A stretch of 64,000 nucleotides of DNA, taken from Mastacembelus armatus. Taxonomy: Eukaryota > Chordata > Actinopteri > Synbranchiformes > Mastacembelidae. Below are positions 40,569 to 63,417 of this stretch, piece by piece (position 1 is the first letter of the stretch; every line of letters starts with the position of its first letter). A program made the position numbers and the translations under genes. Under the pieces are notes generated by a model. That model saw only the letters and a program-made list of their open reading frames with translations, did no database searches and was not told the DNA's origin. Location: the NCBI RefSeq assembly GCF_900324485.2, contig NC_046640.1, positions 18,662,217 through 18,726,216 on the forward strand, written 5' to 3'.

Positions 40569-41331
40569 GTAAGCGGCATGCACCTTTCAGCGTTGCTTCG
40601 ATAGTTCTCGGTCTCGTTTTAATGACTGATGCCAAAAATCGTAATCCGCACAAAGAGGGCCGGGGCAGGTGCGAGTGAGGCTTCCTCGTACAGCCCCATC
40701 ATTTTGTCACACAGCCTGGCGTTTTCACCGAGGAAACGCCTCGATCACCAGCGGAGGTGCTTTCTGACACATTACCATTGACAGGTTGTTCACACAATAA
40801 GATCTGGAGTCTACCCGCGTTTATTGAAGGCTCATATGCTGAACGTTGGAATAGCGCATTTTCAGGCATGTTGTTGCAGATCTGGGGGAAGAAAATGCAG
40901 GAGAAGCCTGAATATTTAACCTCACACCGTGTGAGATGTGTATACAGGATACTGCCTTTTCCAAGACCTGAAAAAAAACGTACACGTTTCTAGATTGTAT
41001 CAACTAAAAAGAGATTTTCCAGGTTGATAGAGCTGAGGTGTTACAGTATCAGTGCAGTGAGCTTCTAATCCGAGTCATTGTGGCCTGTGTAATGTAAACA
41101 CACGCTCAGTACCTGAATTGTACGAGAATGATTAATAATAAGGCTAATAATCTGTTATTCATCGCGGCTCTAGTTAGTATGGCTTATTACTGTCGCTCCT
41201 GCAATAATGAGAAGCTACTAACAATACAGTACATAATACAGTAGGCTAATTATTCTGTTTACATGATTGCATAATAGTTAATTATTCTGCTGATTTTCAC
41301 CTTCTCAGGTCATTCAGCTTCATCCAAAGCC

Positions 41332-51576
<10,245 letters not shown>

Positions 51577-52788
51577 AGGTGAAATGTCTTGGTGAGAATT
51601 TAAAACCACACAAAGATACAGTTCTTTTAAACGTCAAATTCATTAATAATGTAAGGCCTCACTCTCCCTTTATCATTTCTTTTTAATTAGCTTTCTGTTT
51701 TCCCACCAGTGTGTTTCTGGTTTATTGATTGTGGAAGTGCTTTATTTTGATTTGTTGCACTGATGTGGTCTGTCAAACATGGCTACTACTTCACAGTCAC
51801 TAGGACCGGTGCCTTATGAAGGGTAAGACATTGACAAAAAAATAAAAATAACAGTGTGGGAGGATTAAAAACAGGAGAGGGAGAAGGGGTGAAGGGAAAT
51901 TGGTTTATTTATTTATTTATTCATGAGGCCAAAATATTAGGCAACTTTGCAATACTTTATTTATTACAGCCAAAAGTTACAGTCAACATACAGTATACCC
52001 TGAATATTTTTCTTTCATTTTTGAAGTGTCTCATGTTACAGTTTACAGTCTCACATTAAAAGGGAAGAATATTTTCATTTCTGACATGAGAAAAAGTTTG
52101 AGATCAAAAGTCGTTTTCTCATCCTCACTTTGTCTCTCTGTAACACACACAAATTGAATGTAAATATCTGACTTAATATTAATTGAGGCTGATATATACT
52201 TAATTATATATGCCTCATATATACACTTATACATGGTGGCAGGAGGTTATATATTTTCATTATATATATAATGAAAATTCAGTGCCAAAATATAATGTTA
52301 AATAATTTAATGTCTCTAAGTGTTTCATCTGTTGTTGCAGTAGTGCTTACAAAGGAAGTGTTTATTTTACTCTTTGCTGTTTCTGGAGTGCATCGTCACC
52401 CACTGTCAGATGACATATAATAAAGGTGAGGACATGAATGTCATTACGCTTAGAGCATGCACTGATTGTAAATTTTATTGCTTCTGCTCAATCTTGCCAT
52501 TATCATTAGAGTTATTGACAGTTATCATTGTTATCAGATTTGATGTTGTATGCACTATGTTGATGAAAAATTACAACCTTGGCTGCTTGCTGTGATGCAT
52601 TATGTATTTATTTACAAATGATTGTTTGAACAGTGAATGTGGTCTCATTCACTGTGCCAAATGAAGGATCTTGGAGACTGTTGCTTTGTAGACTTAATTC
52701 TTCTCTTCATCATCAGTAGCATTCCTTTGCTTCATATATGAAAACACTCTTTTGAAGGCAGTAAATTATTTGCTGAACTGGAAATAAA
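51577..52788 (+). terminator. sez6l2 3' UTR and polyadenylation signal
   Basis: Non-coding AT-rich sequence after the stop. The best signal is AATAAA at 52783-52788 followed by a GT-rich stretch. A (TA)n run lies near 52255-52275. Confidence 0.5.
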
Positions 52789-53194
52789 GTCTCTGTTGAA
52801 TGGTGTAAACCTTTATTATTATTATTTATTAGCATGCCATTTACAGATATGAAATAACTGAAAACTTCTTACAGAGTAATATTAATCTTTATAAATATCT
52901 GTGATATTCTCACAGAATAAACTTTACATTGACCACTACGAAGACGCCTTTATTTTGAAGTATTCATTGAAACTGGTAGCATGCTCTCTTGTCTGTATTA
53001 CTGTATTACGATTTTACACTAGTGTGTAGTTGTCCAAATTTAAAAACTTTCGACTTCTGTAACTTCTGGTTTTTGTGTAGTTGCTTCATTTGGGTTTTAT
53101 TTTCTTAGGTTTTCACCGGAAGTATTAGCATATTAGCATCATGTCTGCATTGACGCTGCCTTGACGAATTTGACATTGCAGTTACCCCTTGTGA

Positions 53195-53208
53195 CCACAA
53201 GAGGGCAG
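53195..53208 (+). promoter_or_regulatory. CTCF-like motif 1
   Basis: CCACAAGAGGGCAG fits the CTCF core CCASYAGRKGGCAG with one mismatch. Confidence 0.45.
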
Positions 53209-53391
53209 AAAAGACATGGATCCACTCAGATTAACAGCGTTTCCCTTCGCGCTAAATAAACATAAACTTTAGAGTCTTTATTTGTAACAATCACACCAGT
53301 GTGTGTTGCACATATTAACATTAAAGACGATTATAGAGATATTACTCTCCGTTAGCTACACGTTTCACTGTATTGCAGTTTCTTACTGTAA

Positions 53392-53405
53392 CCACTGGAG
53401 GGCAG
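53392..53405 (+). promoter_or_regulatory. CTCF-like motif 2
   Basis: CCACTGGAGGGCAG, close to the CTCF core, same strand as motif 1 and 197 bp away. Confidence 0.4.
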
Positions 53406-53929
53406 TAAACAACCTAAAATACGTCCGCGCTGTGTGTCAAGTCAAACAAAATCCCGTAATACTATTTCCAGTCATTCGTTTCAAAATAAAACCTCCAAAC
53501 TTGTGTTTTTAAAACTAAAACCATTCGAGCTACTCAAACTCACGACTTTTACATCTAAGTTGGTCACTGAATACTCAAAATACGAAGCTCTACATAATGA
53601 TCACTTTTCATTCCCAAAGGTGGCAGCAATTCACTTGTTGTCTACAATTTGAAAACAGAAGAAGAAGGGAGCGGAAGCAGATGGTCTAGTTTCGTTTCCG
53701 TTTGACCTATTTAGCCTCTCGTGTTAGCATCAGCTAATCTTTGGGTCCAGCTATGGAAGTGGGTCTCTCTAATTTAATTATCCGCATTTAAGGTTAGGTA
53801 GATTTCAAATTTTCACGCAAGAGACGTTACCAAACAAAATAGCGTAACTCGCTGTACGACAGATAGACTGGTTGTTATTAGCCGCTTTGATTTAGCTAAA
53901 ATGGCTGTCAGATGTTAGCAGGGCTGTAC

Positions 53930-53995
53930 ATTTGTGTGGTTTGTAAATTAACTTAGTTAGATCCGCTGTCGCAGCCTCCTTGGATGTTCGCTGTG
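53930..53995 (+). promoter_or_regulatory. Probable first non-coding exon of kctd13
   Basis: Sequence ending GCTGTG|GTAAGTA gives a strong donor at 53995. The acceptor at 54733-54734 (CATTACAG) leads to the start codon at 54758. Confidence 0.45.
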
Positions 53996-54757
53996 GTAAG
54001 TACGGTTCTGTATAAGCTAAATGAATTTAACATGATAGGATTTTATCAGCCATCTATTATTTCACCAACTGACTCGACCTCAGTCGTTGGTGTCATGTTT
54101 GAGCTATTTGTGTTTGTTGTGTTGGGAATAGTTGCTGTCAACACCTAATAGCTGAAACGCTGCTAATATGGGGTTGGACGAACATTTAGGACCTTTCACT
54201 TGAGCGGAGAGTGGAAAAAACCTGGTGTTAAGCGGATGCACTTTGCACTTGATTAGCAGTTTGGTAATAAAACACTCATTTGGTATCAGAGATCCAAGGG
54301 GCTGAGAGTAACAAGTGCAGAAAGTGCGTCTGAGAGTCATTTCTTGGTGCCTTTTGATCCGGATACACAGAAACACCATTTTTCTTTCTGATGTTTCTTT
54401 CTCAAGCATTTGTCCTGGAACCTTTTCTCTCAGTTAGCGCAGCTGTTGCAGAAGTACACAGACTTCATGTAAGTTGGGCTTGTGAGAAGGGAAGCAACAC
54501 ACTATGGTGTAAAACTGCATGAATTAACTGTAGTAAGTCATTTAGTTGTAGTTCACACAGCAGGAACACTTACATTGCTTTGTTCTCCAGTTTCCATTGT
54601 TTAAATATTCCACACTAATGTGCTGCTTCTGGAAATAACTAAGCAGATATAGTCAGGAACACAGTTATGGAACACGAATAAAGAGCGTTGCTTGTCATTG
54701 TATCAAACCAGTCCCATATCCTTCTGCATTACAGTCAGGACGTAACCCTCCAGCCCC

Positions 54758-56704
54758 ATGTCTGCCGAGGCTTCAGTTGGCAGTCACGCTGCCGACTCTG
54801 CCCGGCCTGCTGTTTCCCAGCCTGCCTGCCATAACACAGATGAGCACAGAAATCGGGGTCTGCTAGGGAGCAAGTATGTCAAATTAAATGTTGGTGGCTC
54901 GCTGCATTACACAACTGTCCAGACATTAAGCAAAGAAGACAGTCTGTTGCGGAGCATATGCAACGGAGGGACAGACGTCAACACAGACTCAGAAGGTGAG
55001 TGGATGTGTGTCACCTTTTCACTACATCCACACTGTTGTCGTTTGATGACTGTAAGTACGTTTCCCTGCTCTCCCAGGTTGGGTTGTGTTGGATAGGTGT
55101 GGCCGACACTTTGGGCTTGTTTTGAACTTCCTGCGTGATGGCTCAGTACCACTTCCAGAAGACCACAGAGAACTGGATGAGGTCCTGAAGGAGGCCCAGT
55201 ACTATCGGGTTCAGGGACTTGTCCAGCATTGCCTTAGTGCCATGCAAGTAAATAGATTTTTTTTTATTGGTTTTATTTATTCTAAGTAAATGCTCAACAT
55301 TAAATAAACACAATCATTTGCTTATTTGTATGTGGTTAATTCATCCCTTCTGAAAATGTGGAAGCTGCAGATGTATTTGGTGTTCTTTCTTTCTTTCTTA
55401 ATATTCAGAAGCAGAAGGATGTCTTTGAAAGTGTGTGCTGTATCCCTATGATCACCTCAGCCAAAGAAGAACAGAAGATGATTTCTACTTGTAGAAAGGT
55501 AAATTACATCTTGTCTAAATAGATCAGCTGTTAACCACAATTGTCCAGTACTGTCTTTGATTTGTGGCTTTAAAGTTAGTTGTGCTTGTACACAGACTTT
55601 CTAATGACATTTTCATAATGTAATGACATTCACTTATAGATTTACAGAATGACCCAGATTTATTCCTGTTGCTTGTCTGTACAGCCGGTGGTAAAATTGC
55701 AGAACAACAGAGGAAACAACAAATATTCTTACACCAGGTAAAAATTAAGGCTGACTGTTCATCTCCCCCACAGAGCATGAAGAACAATTAGACTAACCAC
55801 ATGCTGCCATGATGTTTTTGTTTACTTAAACTTCACTTATTCACTTCACTTATGGATTTTGAGTGCTGATGCTTAATAATCTCAGTTATTAATGACTTTT
55901 GTGTCTCTCTTTTGTGACCAGCAATTCTGATGATAACCTGCTGAAGAACATTGAACTGTTTGACAAACTTGTCCTCCGATTTAATGGCCGGGTCCTGTTT
56001 GTGAAAGACGTGCTCGGGGATGAGATCTGCTGTTGGTCTTTCTATGGTGAAGGACGTAAGATTGCTGAAGTATGCTGCACCTCCATTGTCTATGCTACAG
56101 AGAAGAAGCAGACCAAAGTAAGCACTACAGTGTTTGTACAGTAAGTCTTACAGCACTAACTTGCATGTTTGGGGAACATACAGATTTGCTTTCTTGCTGT
56201 GAGTTAGTCAGCAGCCAGTTAGCTGAGCACAAAGCCTGAAAACACAGGGAATTGGCTAATCTCACTATGACTAAACTGCACTGTAAGACATTCTTAAGGT
56301 TCAGAAAATTAGTTTATTTTAATGACATTTTAGTATTTTTTTAAAAACCAACCTTTCTTTAACAGGCAGTAGATCAAGATCCAGGTAAAAACTTCCATTG
56401 TCCTTACCAAATAAACTGTCACTTACCAACAAACTTGGTCATGGTGTATTTTTAGGTTGAGTTTCCTGAGGCTCGAATCTTTGAAGAAACCCTCAATATC
56501 CTCATCTATGAGAATAGCAGAGGATCTGGTCCTGGAGGGTTACACCTTTTAGACTCAAGAGGCTCAGGTTCATCCCTGGGAGCTGGCCAGTCGGAGGAAG
56601 AGGGTGCTGTGGGCGGGGACAGGCGAGTAAGACGGATCCATGTAAGGAGGCATATAATGCATGATGAAAGAGGGCACGGTCAGCAAACTGTGTATAAGGA
56701 CTGA
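54758..56704 (+). CDS. kctd13: BTB/POZ protein KCTD13 (BACURD1)
   Basis: Coding exons 54758-54995, 55078-55247, 55409-55498, 55685-55737, 55922-56117 and 56456-56704 chain in phase to 331 residues (human 329). MSAEAS start; BTB/T1 domain from [14 protein letters not shown] (about residue 40) to [10 protein letters not shown]; conserved [15 protein letters not shown] and [15 protein letters not shown]-terminus [24 protein letters not shown]. The family is a CUL3 ubiquitin-ligase adaptor that targets RhoA and forms oligomers through the BTB domain. The start ATG follows an acceptor in the 5' UTR. Genomic place next to sez6l2 and hirip3 matches 16p11.2. Confidence 0.95.
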
Positions 56705-57951
56705 TAATGTGAAAACGCAAAGCACGAGAGAGTGACTTGATGAGTGTTTGTTTTTTGTTGAATTGCAACAGAACGAAAGGTGTCCCTGATCATAGCAATA
56801 GTTTTGGAGTTAGTTATTTCATTAAATGTCGTTAGATGTTTCTGCAGAAGTGTAAGGGGTGATGACTGTTTGTAATTTAAGTAAGAGTTTGAGTTGAAAA
56901 ATGCTTCTGTTTACAGCAAACCAATTGTGTACATTGTTTAAATAGAAAAAATTACCTGGGCCATGGAACTGACGTAAACATCACTTTGCAAATGTTAAAG
57001 AACCTCCTGCATGTTACTTAATGGGGCTCAAAACCGAACTCCCATCAAAATGTGGATTTGATCCCTGAAGCAGATGTCAATGCAGATGTTAATGGTACTG
57101 AAGTTTCTGAAGTTGTGAAAGATCTGTTGCCTTTTAATAAGTTTGACTGAAATGCTGCCCAACAGTGATGAAAAGAGGGTGGTGACGTTTACCTTATATG
57201 TGTTAACACTGGAATAAAACTGGGTAGCCATTTTTAGTGAGGATGTCCATATATGCGATTTTGAGCAGCTCCTTTTTCTTTATTTAAATTATTATTGCTA
57301 TTGCTTCAGGATGTTTTTTATTAATTAATTTATGAACCTAATTTATTGTTTGGTATTTAACTTTTGTATAGTATGCAATCTTTGTTTTAACTAGTGCTCA
57401 AGTGAGTTTAAATTTTTGGAATGATATGATACACTTGACAGCACACATCAGAATTTATTCCTGTAAATGACTAAAATACATTTCAGTTTATGTTTTTAAA
57501 GAGGAACCATGACCATTTTATTAATAATGAATTTTATTCTGAGCCATGTTACACTTTGTCTTACACCAAACCACAGAAATTAGCTCAAATTAGTACCATG
57601 CAGTGATGATAATACTGGGATTCCCTCAGGGAGAAGATAAGTATTTTGTTTTTAGTACTTACCTGTGTCTTGTGTAAATCTAATCACCGAATACTGAAAA
57701 ACCATGGGATGAGAGCAATATGTATCTCAGATCCTTCATAAAATCACCTTGGAATACCTTCAAATATGCACTAATATAATTTCCGTCCAATAGTGGTCAT
57801 GGAAATATTCTGAATAAATTACAAAATCAAATTTGTCTCCTTTGTCTAATTTATATCTTTGCTGAAGTGGATGTTGAATTATTTGGAAGCTTTTCTGCTA
57901 ATATATGGAACAAAACCCAAGTTAAGATTTTAACTATTTACCATTGCACTA
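56705..57951. other. kctd13 3' UTR and intergenic
   Basis: AT-rich, no gene. AATAAA at 57813-57818 is a candidate polyadenylation signal. Confidence 0.5.
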
Positions 57952-58137
57952 CAGTGCAAGTAAACCCCCTTCACTTTTTTCAGTTTCGTTATGTTGCAGC
58001 CTGATACTATAATTGTTTACATTGATTTTTCTGAAATCCACACTCATTACCATAGTAACAAAGTGAAAACTGTATTTTAGGAATAGTTGTAAAAGTACCA
58101 AAAATAAAGGGGGTGTGGATACTTTCTGAATGCACTG
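57952..58137. mobile_element. Tc1-like miniature element
   Basis: About 186 bp with ends CAGTGCAAGTAAACCCCCTT and GGGGTGTGGATACTTTCTG...GCACTG, flanked by TA (57950-57951, 58138-58139). The terminal sequences match the common fish Tc1 type; the transposase is deleted. Confidence 0.7.
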
Positions 58138-58230
58138 TATGTCGCAAGGGCAAAGGAAAAATCTGTCTTAGAGTGTGCAGGCACTTTATCGTCTGTAAAT
58201 ACTGTTTTATATTTTAAGTGAAACACAATA

Positions 58231-58339
58231 CCAGTCAGAAATTTGGGATCACCTCACTTCTCCATTTGTTCTAAAAATGTTTGTAGTGTGTTTTTAACAA
58301 AATCTAAAATTTTGACTCATATATAGTTAAATTGACTGG
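58231..58339. mobile_element. Small Tc1/mariner-like MITE
   Basis: About 109 bp, ends CCAGTCA...TGACTGG, flanked by TA on both sides. No coding sequence. Confidence 0.5.
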
Positions 58340-58686
58340 TATAATATGTAATAATGAAGGAAAAGTAATCTTTTAAAAACTAATTTGTGAATAAAACATT
58401 TTCTCATTAAAATGGGCTATAATAAAATCTTAGCGACATAAAATGCATTTTTAAAATTTTTAAAGTCTTATTGTAGACAACTAAACGAAACTTTACAAGA
58501 AAACGTGATGGAGAAAAAATATAGTTATGATTCACAATAATTGTAGAAGATATAAGTTAATGTCTTCGAAGTACACGTTGTCACATCACATATTTTTCAA
58601 TATGAAAGCACCTGGAGTTTGTCTGACGTCACTTCCTGTTACCTCCGGGGAGGCATTGCCGCCAAAAAGAAATATCACTGCCAGAA

Positions 58687-61600
58687 ATGATGGCGTCAAA
58701 GAAGGAGGCAATAAACATCCGCAGGTTTGTGTGTGGTCAGCTCTGTGATGAGCCAGACTTAAGGTAGGGTTGACGAGTTCAACGCTTGTGTGAGTGAAAG
58801 TTGTTTGTACCGAAAACATGGGTGTGTTAATGTTAATCGAGTCTGCGTGAAGAGTTAGCTACTTACTAACTGCGACTCACTTCACACAGGACTAAAAGCA
58901 GCTGGACCCACTGGAACAAACCAGTTTCAACACATTTAGTGGTCAGTTAACAACTCAAACAAGCTTCGACAATGGTGTAAATACTTGTATTTAAGGTGGT
59001 GTTTTATAAAGGAAGAATATTCACACGTGACGCAGTCTCATATTACCACGTTATCCGTGCCAGGGCTTAGGGGTAACGTTAGCCAAGCATGTTTTATTTA
59101 AAGCAGGAGTGTCCAACTCGGGTCCTAAAGGACCATTGTCCGGCTTGTTCTCCCTCTTTCCCAGTCTTACCCAGAATACCCACAGCTGATCAGGTGTGTT
59201 CAGTCAGTCAGAAGCTGGAAGATACCATCTCAGATGAGGGTTGAGTGCGGGAAGGCAAAGTGAGTTGGTATCTTCCAGGTTCTGATTGGCTGAACACACC
59301 TGATTCAGGTAGCAGTGGGTAAGGCAGAGGCCCTCGAGGAACATAGGTAGCCCCCTCCTGGTGTAAAGGATAGCTGCCATGCGGTATTTGGCTGAAGAGA
59401 ATAAGCTACTTGTTTATAAAAGACACCTGCTGGTGGAAAGTGGTATCTTTCAGTTGGGCAAAACCATTATAAATATCCGAAAATGCTGGACTTGGGTGTT
59501 CCCAGTCTGCAGTGGTTGATACCAACCAACATTTGTCAAAGGAAGGACAAACAGTGAACCGACAACAGGGTCATGGATGCCCAAGGCTCACTAATGATGA
59601 CGGTGACCTACTGTAGATTAAACCTGTACATTTCATAGGTTCTTTTCAAAAGGTTCAATTTTGTCTGAATCTATTAAATGGTTGAAAGTGACTGCACATT
59701 GGCCTTTATGAAAAGAAACATTCATCGGCTGTAGTGGTAATATTACAACTACAGCTTCACTCCCTTCTGTTTTTCACTGAATGGCAGATAGATGTGTGCT
59801 CTTCCTGACAGTAGAACTGTGGAAGCAGATTCACAGAAGATGTCCAGTGCAGAGTGAAAAAGTGCCAACCGTTGGCTGCCATATACACAGTATTAGGCAG
59901 GTGGTCATAATATTAAAGCTGATCGAGGTATGTTCTTATAAACAGTAGCACAAACATGTTGTGAACAAGAAAATTATTCTTTACTCACAAAGTTATAGAC
60001 TTCTTTTGTTACTTCTAAATTTTCCATTTTACAGTCACTCACTGTTTACATCTTTAAATATGATTCATCCTGTGTAATGTAATTATGTTTAAATCATCCT
60101 TTTTTACAGGCATTTTTATTCTATACACAGGTCAATTATGTATGTTACCAAAAATTAATTCTTGCCTCACACACCGTGCTCTGATCTTTATTCCAGCACG
60201 CTGACTTTAGGAATATTAAAAAAGCAATACCTGGCACATGTGGGACAGGAATCGTTAAGTCCAGAGGCCAGAAATTACATGAAAAAGGTGGTTGAAGAGG
60301 AACTTATGAAAATGCAGGTTTGTAAATTTTGCCTTTTCAGCTTAGATACACTTAGTTGGCATTTTATCACATGCACTAGAAACTAGTGGTCTGCAATAAA
60401 TTTTCTCTCATTTAGGTTATAATGTTCAGTTTTTGTTCAATGTGATTTAAATAGGTGTTGATTCAACATCTCGTTTTTTGGACACTATTTTGTACTGCAT
60501 TAAACTGAGGCATTCCAGTTATTTAGCCTCATTGATATAAATGGGGCAGAGAAAATGGTGGATAATCATGAATTTTTTTTCTACTAGCACAGTGACAAAA
60601 GTGAAAGTGAGCTGGAGACCAAGAATCCTCAAATCAAAAGGAAGAGAGAAAAGGAAAATGATGAGGTGATAAGTGGTAGAGAAGAGGATGAAGATGAATC
60701 CCAGGCAAAGAAATCCCGCTATCACTCAAACTCATCATCAGGTAGGTTATAAATGTTTACATTGTTTCCTTTACATACATGTAATTGTAACTAACTGTCT
60801 TTTGCATACACTTAAAATGAATCTCTTCTCATTTGCCGTACCCTGTGTTGTCGAACACTATGTTAAGCTAATCTGGTTTGACTTATCCCCAGTAAGGTTT
60901 GTTAGGTTTGTGAGTTTTGTTGCTCCTTTGCATACCATAAAATGACATCTTTTCTCTTTGGTTAATGACAGAATCAGAGGGAAAAGGGGACTGCAAAACA
61001 GAAAGTGAGGAGAGTGAAGAGGAAGAGCAAATAAAATCTGAATCTGAGGATGCAGAGCAAGAGATAGAAGAATTACAGCAAAAGACAAATGGAAACCATA
61101 AACGGCAAGTGAACAGTGACGACTCTACAGATGAGACTAACAGAAATGTTAGTCCAAAAGAAATGGTGGAAACAAAAGCAACTACTACAAAAAACAGAGA
61201 AGCCCAAAGCAACAGTACAAGTCAAGGGAAGAAAAAAACACAGATTATTGAAGAGAATGACACTGACACAGATGGCAAGTCAGAAAGGAATGACAAAGAC
61301 AAAAGTCATGAGTCTTCTGATGACAGTGAAAAAGGTGACTTTGCAAAAACCTACGTATACAATACACAATAACTGTTGTTATACTGTCATACGTTTATAA
61401 CTTGTAACAACTTTCTGTTGTGTTATGCCAAGGAAGAAGTTTCCCTGCACAAGAAAAACAATGACTCAGATTCAGATTCATCTTCACTTCCATCTCTGGA
61501 GGATGAAAAGGATAGAGGGACAGAAAATAAAGAAGATCATAAAAAGAAAAAAACTATGAAAAAAGATGAGGGCACCAGAAATAAAAAGGTGAGTCAGAAT

Positions 61601-62528
61601 CAGGACTTTTAATTATGCGTTCAGTTGAAATGGTCATTTGCTGACATTTCTGGTTATCTTTCAGGATGACAACAAAGCGGTTGTGAGGCTCAAACGCTAC
61701 ATTTCTCTTTGTGGTGTGAGGCGAAATTACAAAAAGCTCCTTGATGGCTGTCACTCTGTTAGCTCCAAGGTGGCTGCTCTGAAGAAGGAGCTCGAAGAAC
61801 TTGGTGTCCATGGTCAGTGGGACTATTGGAGTTCCAAATTCAGGTTTATTAGTTTGAAAACATATTTTCTATTAGTGGTAAATAAGTAAAGTGGAAGTCT
61901 GTGTCCTACAGAGAAAGAATCCCAATTTTTTTTATGTCTCTGGACCTGGTCTGTAGTATCACCATAAGGCCAAATTCACAAAGACGTGTTCACACACAAA
62001 ATATCAATATTTAATTGTCAGGTTGTCATGGAATTTACCAGGAACTTACCTGCTTAGCTTGTCCTTTCCTTGTCCCTTTTTTAACACTTATTGAACTATA
62101 TTATGCCATGTATGGTATGATCTGATATTGTGTTGTCACACAGGCCAGCCATCTATTGAGAAATGCAAAAAAGTCAGAATGAAGAGAGAGGAGGCTCAGG
62201 AACTAGCAGCTCTTGACGTCAGCAACATCATTTCCACACAAGGTAACTATGTGTCTCTATTAGGTTGTAGCACCTATTCCTATTTTCCATTAGTATGTAC
62301 CAGAGTAAAGTTTCATAACGATAATAAATACCTCTTTCAGGTCGTCCTAAACGCAGAGGAACCTCAGCATGGCAAGAACGAGATGACCCTCCCCCCTCTA
62401 CATATCAACGCACACTGAACTCTGGTTCTGATAGCGATCAGGAAAACAATACACAAAGAGGGTGTGGAAGAGCAACCAAGTGGGCCAACCTACAGGGAAT
62501 CATCAGTGATGATGCTGACAGTGACTGA
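58687..62528 (+). CDS. hirip3: HIRA-interacting protein 3
   Basis: Coding exons 58687-58763, 60197-60317, 60588-60741, 60972-61334, 61437-61588, 61665-61812, 62144-62242 and 62341-62528 join in phase to 433 residues (human 556). N-terminal conserved part (STLTLGILKKQYLAHVG, VVEEELMKMQ), a long acidic Ser/Glu/Lys-rich middle with no fold, then the CHZ-type region (VVRLKRYISLCGVRRNYKKLL, from about residue 292) and C-terminus WANLQGIISDDADSD. It is a nuclear histone chaperone that binds H2A-type histones and HIRA. The acceptor of exon 5 was placed at 61437 to keep frame (GGAAG|AAG) and is the least certain junction. Two ATGs in tandem start the frame. Confidence 0.9.
59104..59360. mobile_element. 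hAT-like fold-back MITE in hirip3 intron 1
   Basis: Left end CAGGAGTGTCCAACTCGGGT resembles hAT ends. Arms are inverted copies (CAGGTGTGTTCAGTCAG against CTGAACACACCTG; GGAAGATACCA against TGGTATCTTCC). The right end is diverged (CCCCCTCCTG). No coding sequence. Confidence 0.6.
59400..59930 (+). mobile_element. Tc1-like transposon remnant in hirip3 intron 1
   Basis: Contains GACAACAGGGTCATGGATGC, from the helix-turn-helix region of a common fish Tc1 transposase, and the terminal ACAGTATTAGGCAGGTGGTC near 59886-59905. The middle of the transposase is deleted. A dead internal-deletion copy. Confidence 0.6.
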
Positions 62529-63060
62529 GAGGGACTCCTCTTGCATTCTTGGATATGGACAGTTTTAGTTCTTTGTACAAGCTGGGTCTTTGCTAATCAT
62601 TTTGATATTAAGGATACAGATACTGGGTTTTTCTAGTACTCTTTACAAAAACAGTTATCTGGATTGTATTATTTATAAAATTATTATATATTGTAAATGG
62701 ATGGGTTTCAAATTGGGCTTTTTTTTTTCAAAAGAATTACAATGGAAAGTTATGATAATTTAATGTTTTCATGTACATACATGTTCTATTTCAAATTAAA
62801 GCATTGTGTTCATAAACAACAGTTTTATTTTAATCATGAAACAAAAACATGAGTTGCTTTGATCTGTCTAAATACATTTCTAAATAGATCAAATGTACAG
62901 GAAGTTGATTACCAGGATTAGATAGCATAGCGATAAGCTAATACCCATAAAATTGTAAGAAAGTGAATAGTAAAAATTCATTGTAATCTAATAATTAGTT
63001 CCAATGAATATGTCTTGTCAATGTCACATTTCCGGAACTCATGTGAATAAGCTCGCGGAT
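62529..63060. other. hirip3 3' UTR and gap before antkmt
   Basis: ATTAAA at 62795-62800 is a candidate polyadenylation signal. The two genes are close, tail to head, with about 0.9 kb from the hirip3 stop to the antkmt start. Confidence 0.5.
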
Positions 63061-63122
63061 ATACGGACTATTTCGCAGATGGACTGGTCCCACGGTGTAA
63101 TGTGTCCGCCCGTGCTCAACCA
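63061..63122 (+). promoter_or_regulatory. Probable first non-coding exon of antkmt
   Basis: A stretch with several CpGs ending CAACCAG|GTCAGT. The acceptor ACCAG at 63411-63415 leads to the start codon at 63418. Confidence 0.4.
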
Positions 63123-63417
63123 GGTCAGTGAGATAATTATTTATTATCCGAATAAAAGTACGATTGTTAGGTTTTGTCTGTAGCAACATAGCGGCATGTT
63201 TAAATAGATGTGATCATCAAACTGCTGAGCCACAGTCTGTCTGTCACAGAGCGACTCGGTTAGTAAACTGACATTACATATCAGACCCGAAGCTAGATGC
63301 CAAACCAGTAAGCCCGATCTTCCTAAATGAACAATGTGTGGCAGACATGTTGTATGGGATTGCATTATATAATATATGTATAGCTAACTACTATGCTACT
63401 ATACGTTTTAACCAGGA

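Larger units (their letters stand above)
52810..53980. other. Intergenic region sez6l2-kctd13
   Basis: No gene. Holds two CTCF-like motifs, one at 53195-53208 and one at 53392-53405. Confidence 0.5.
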
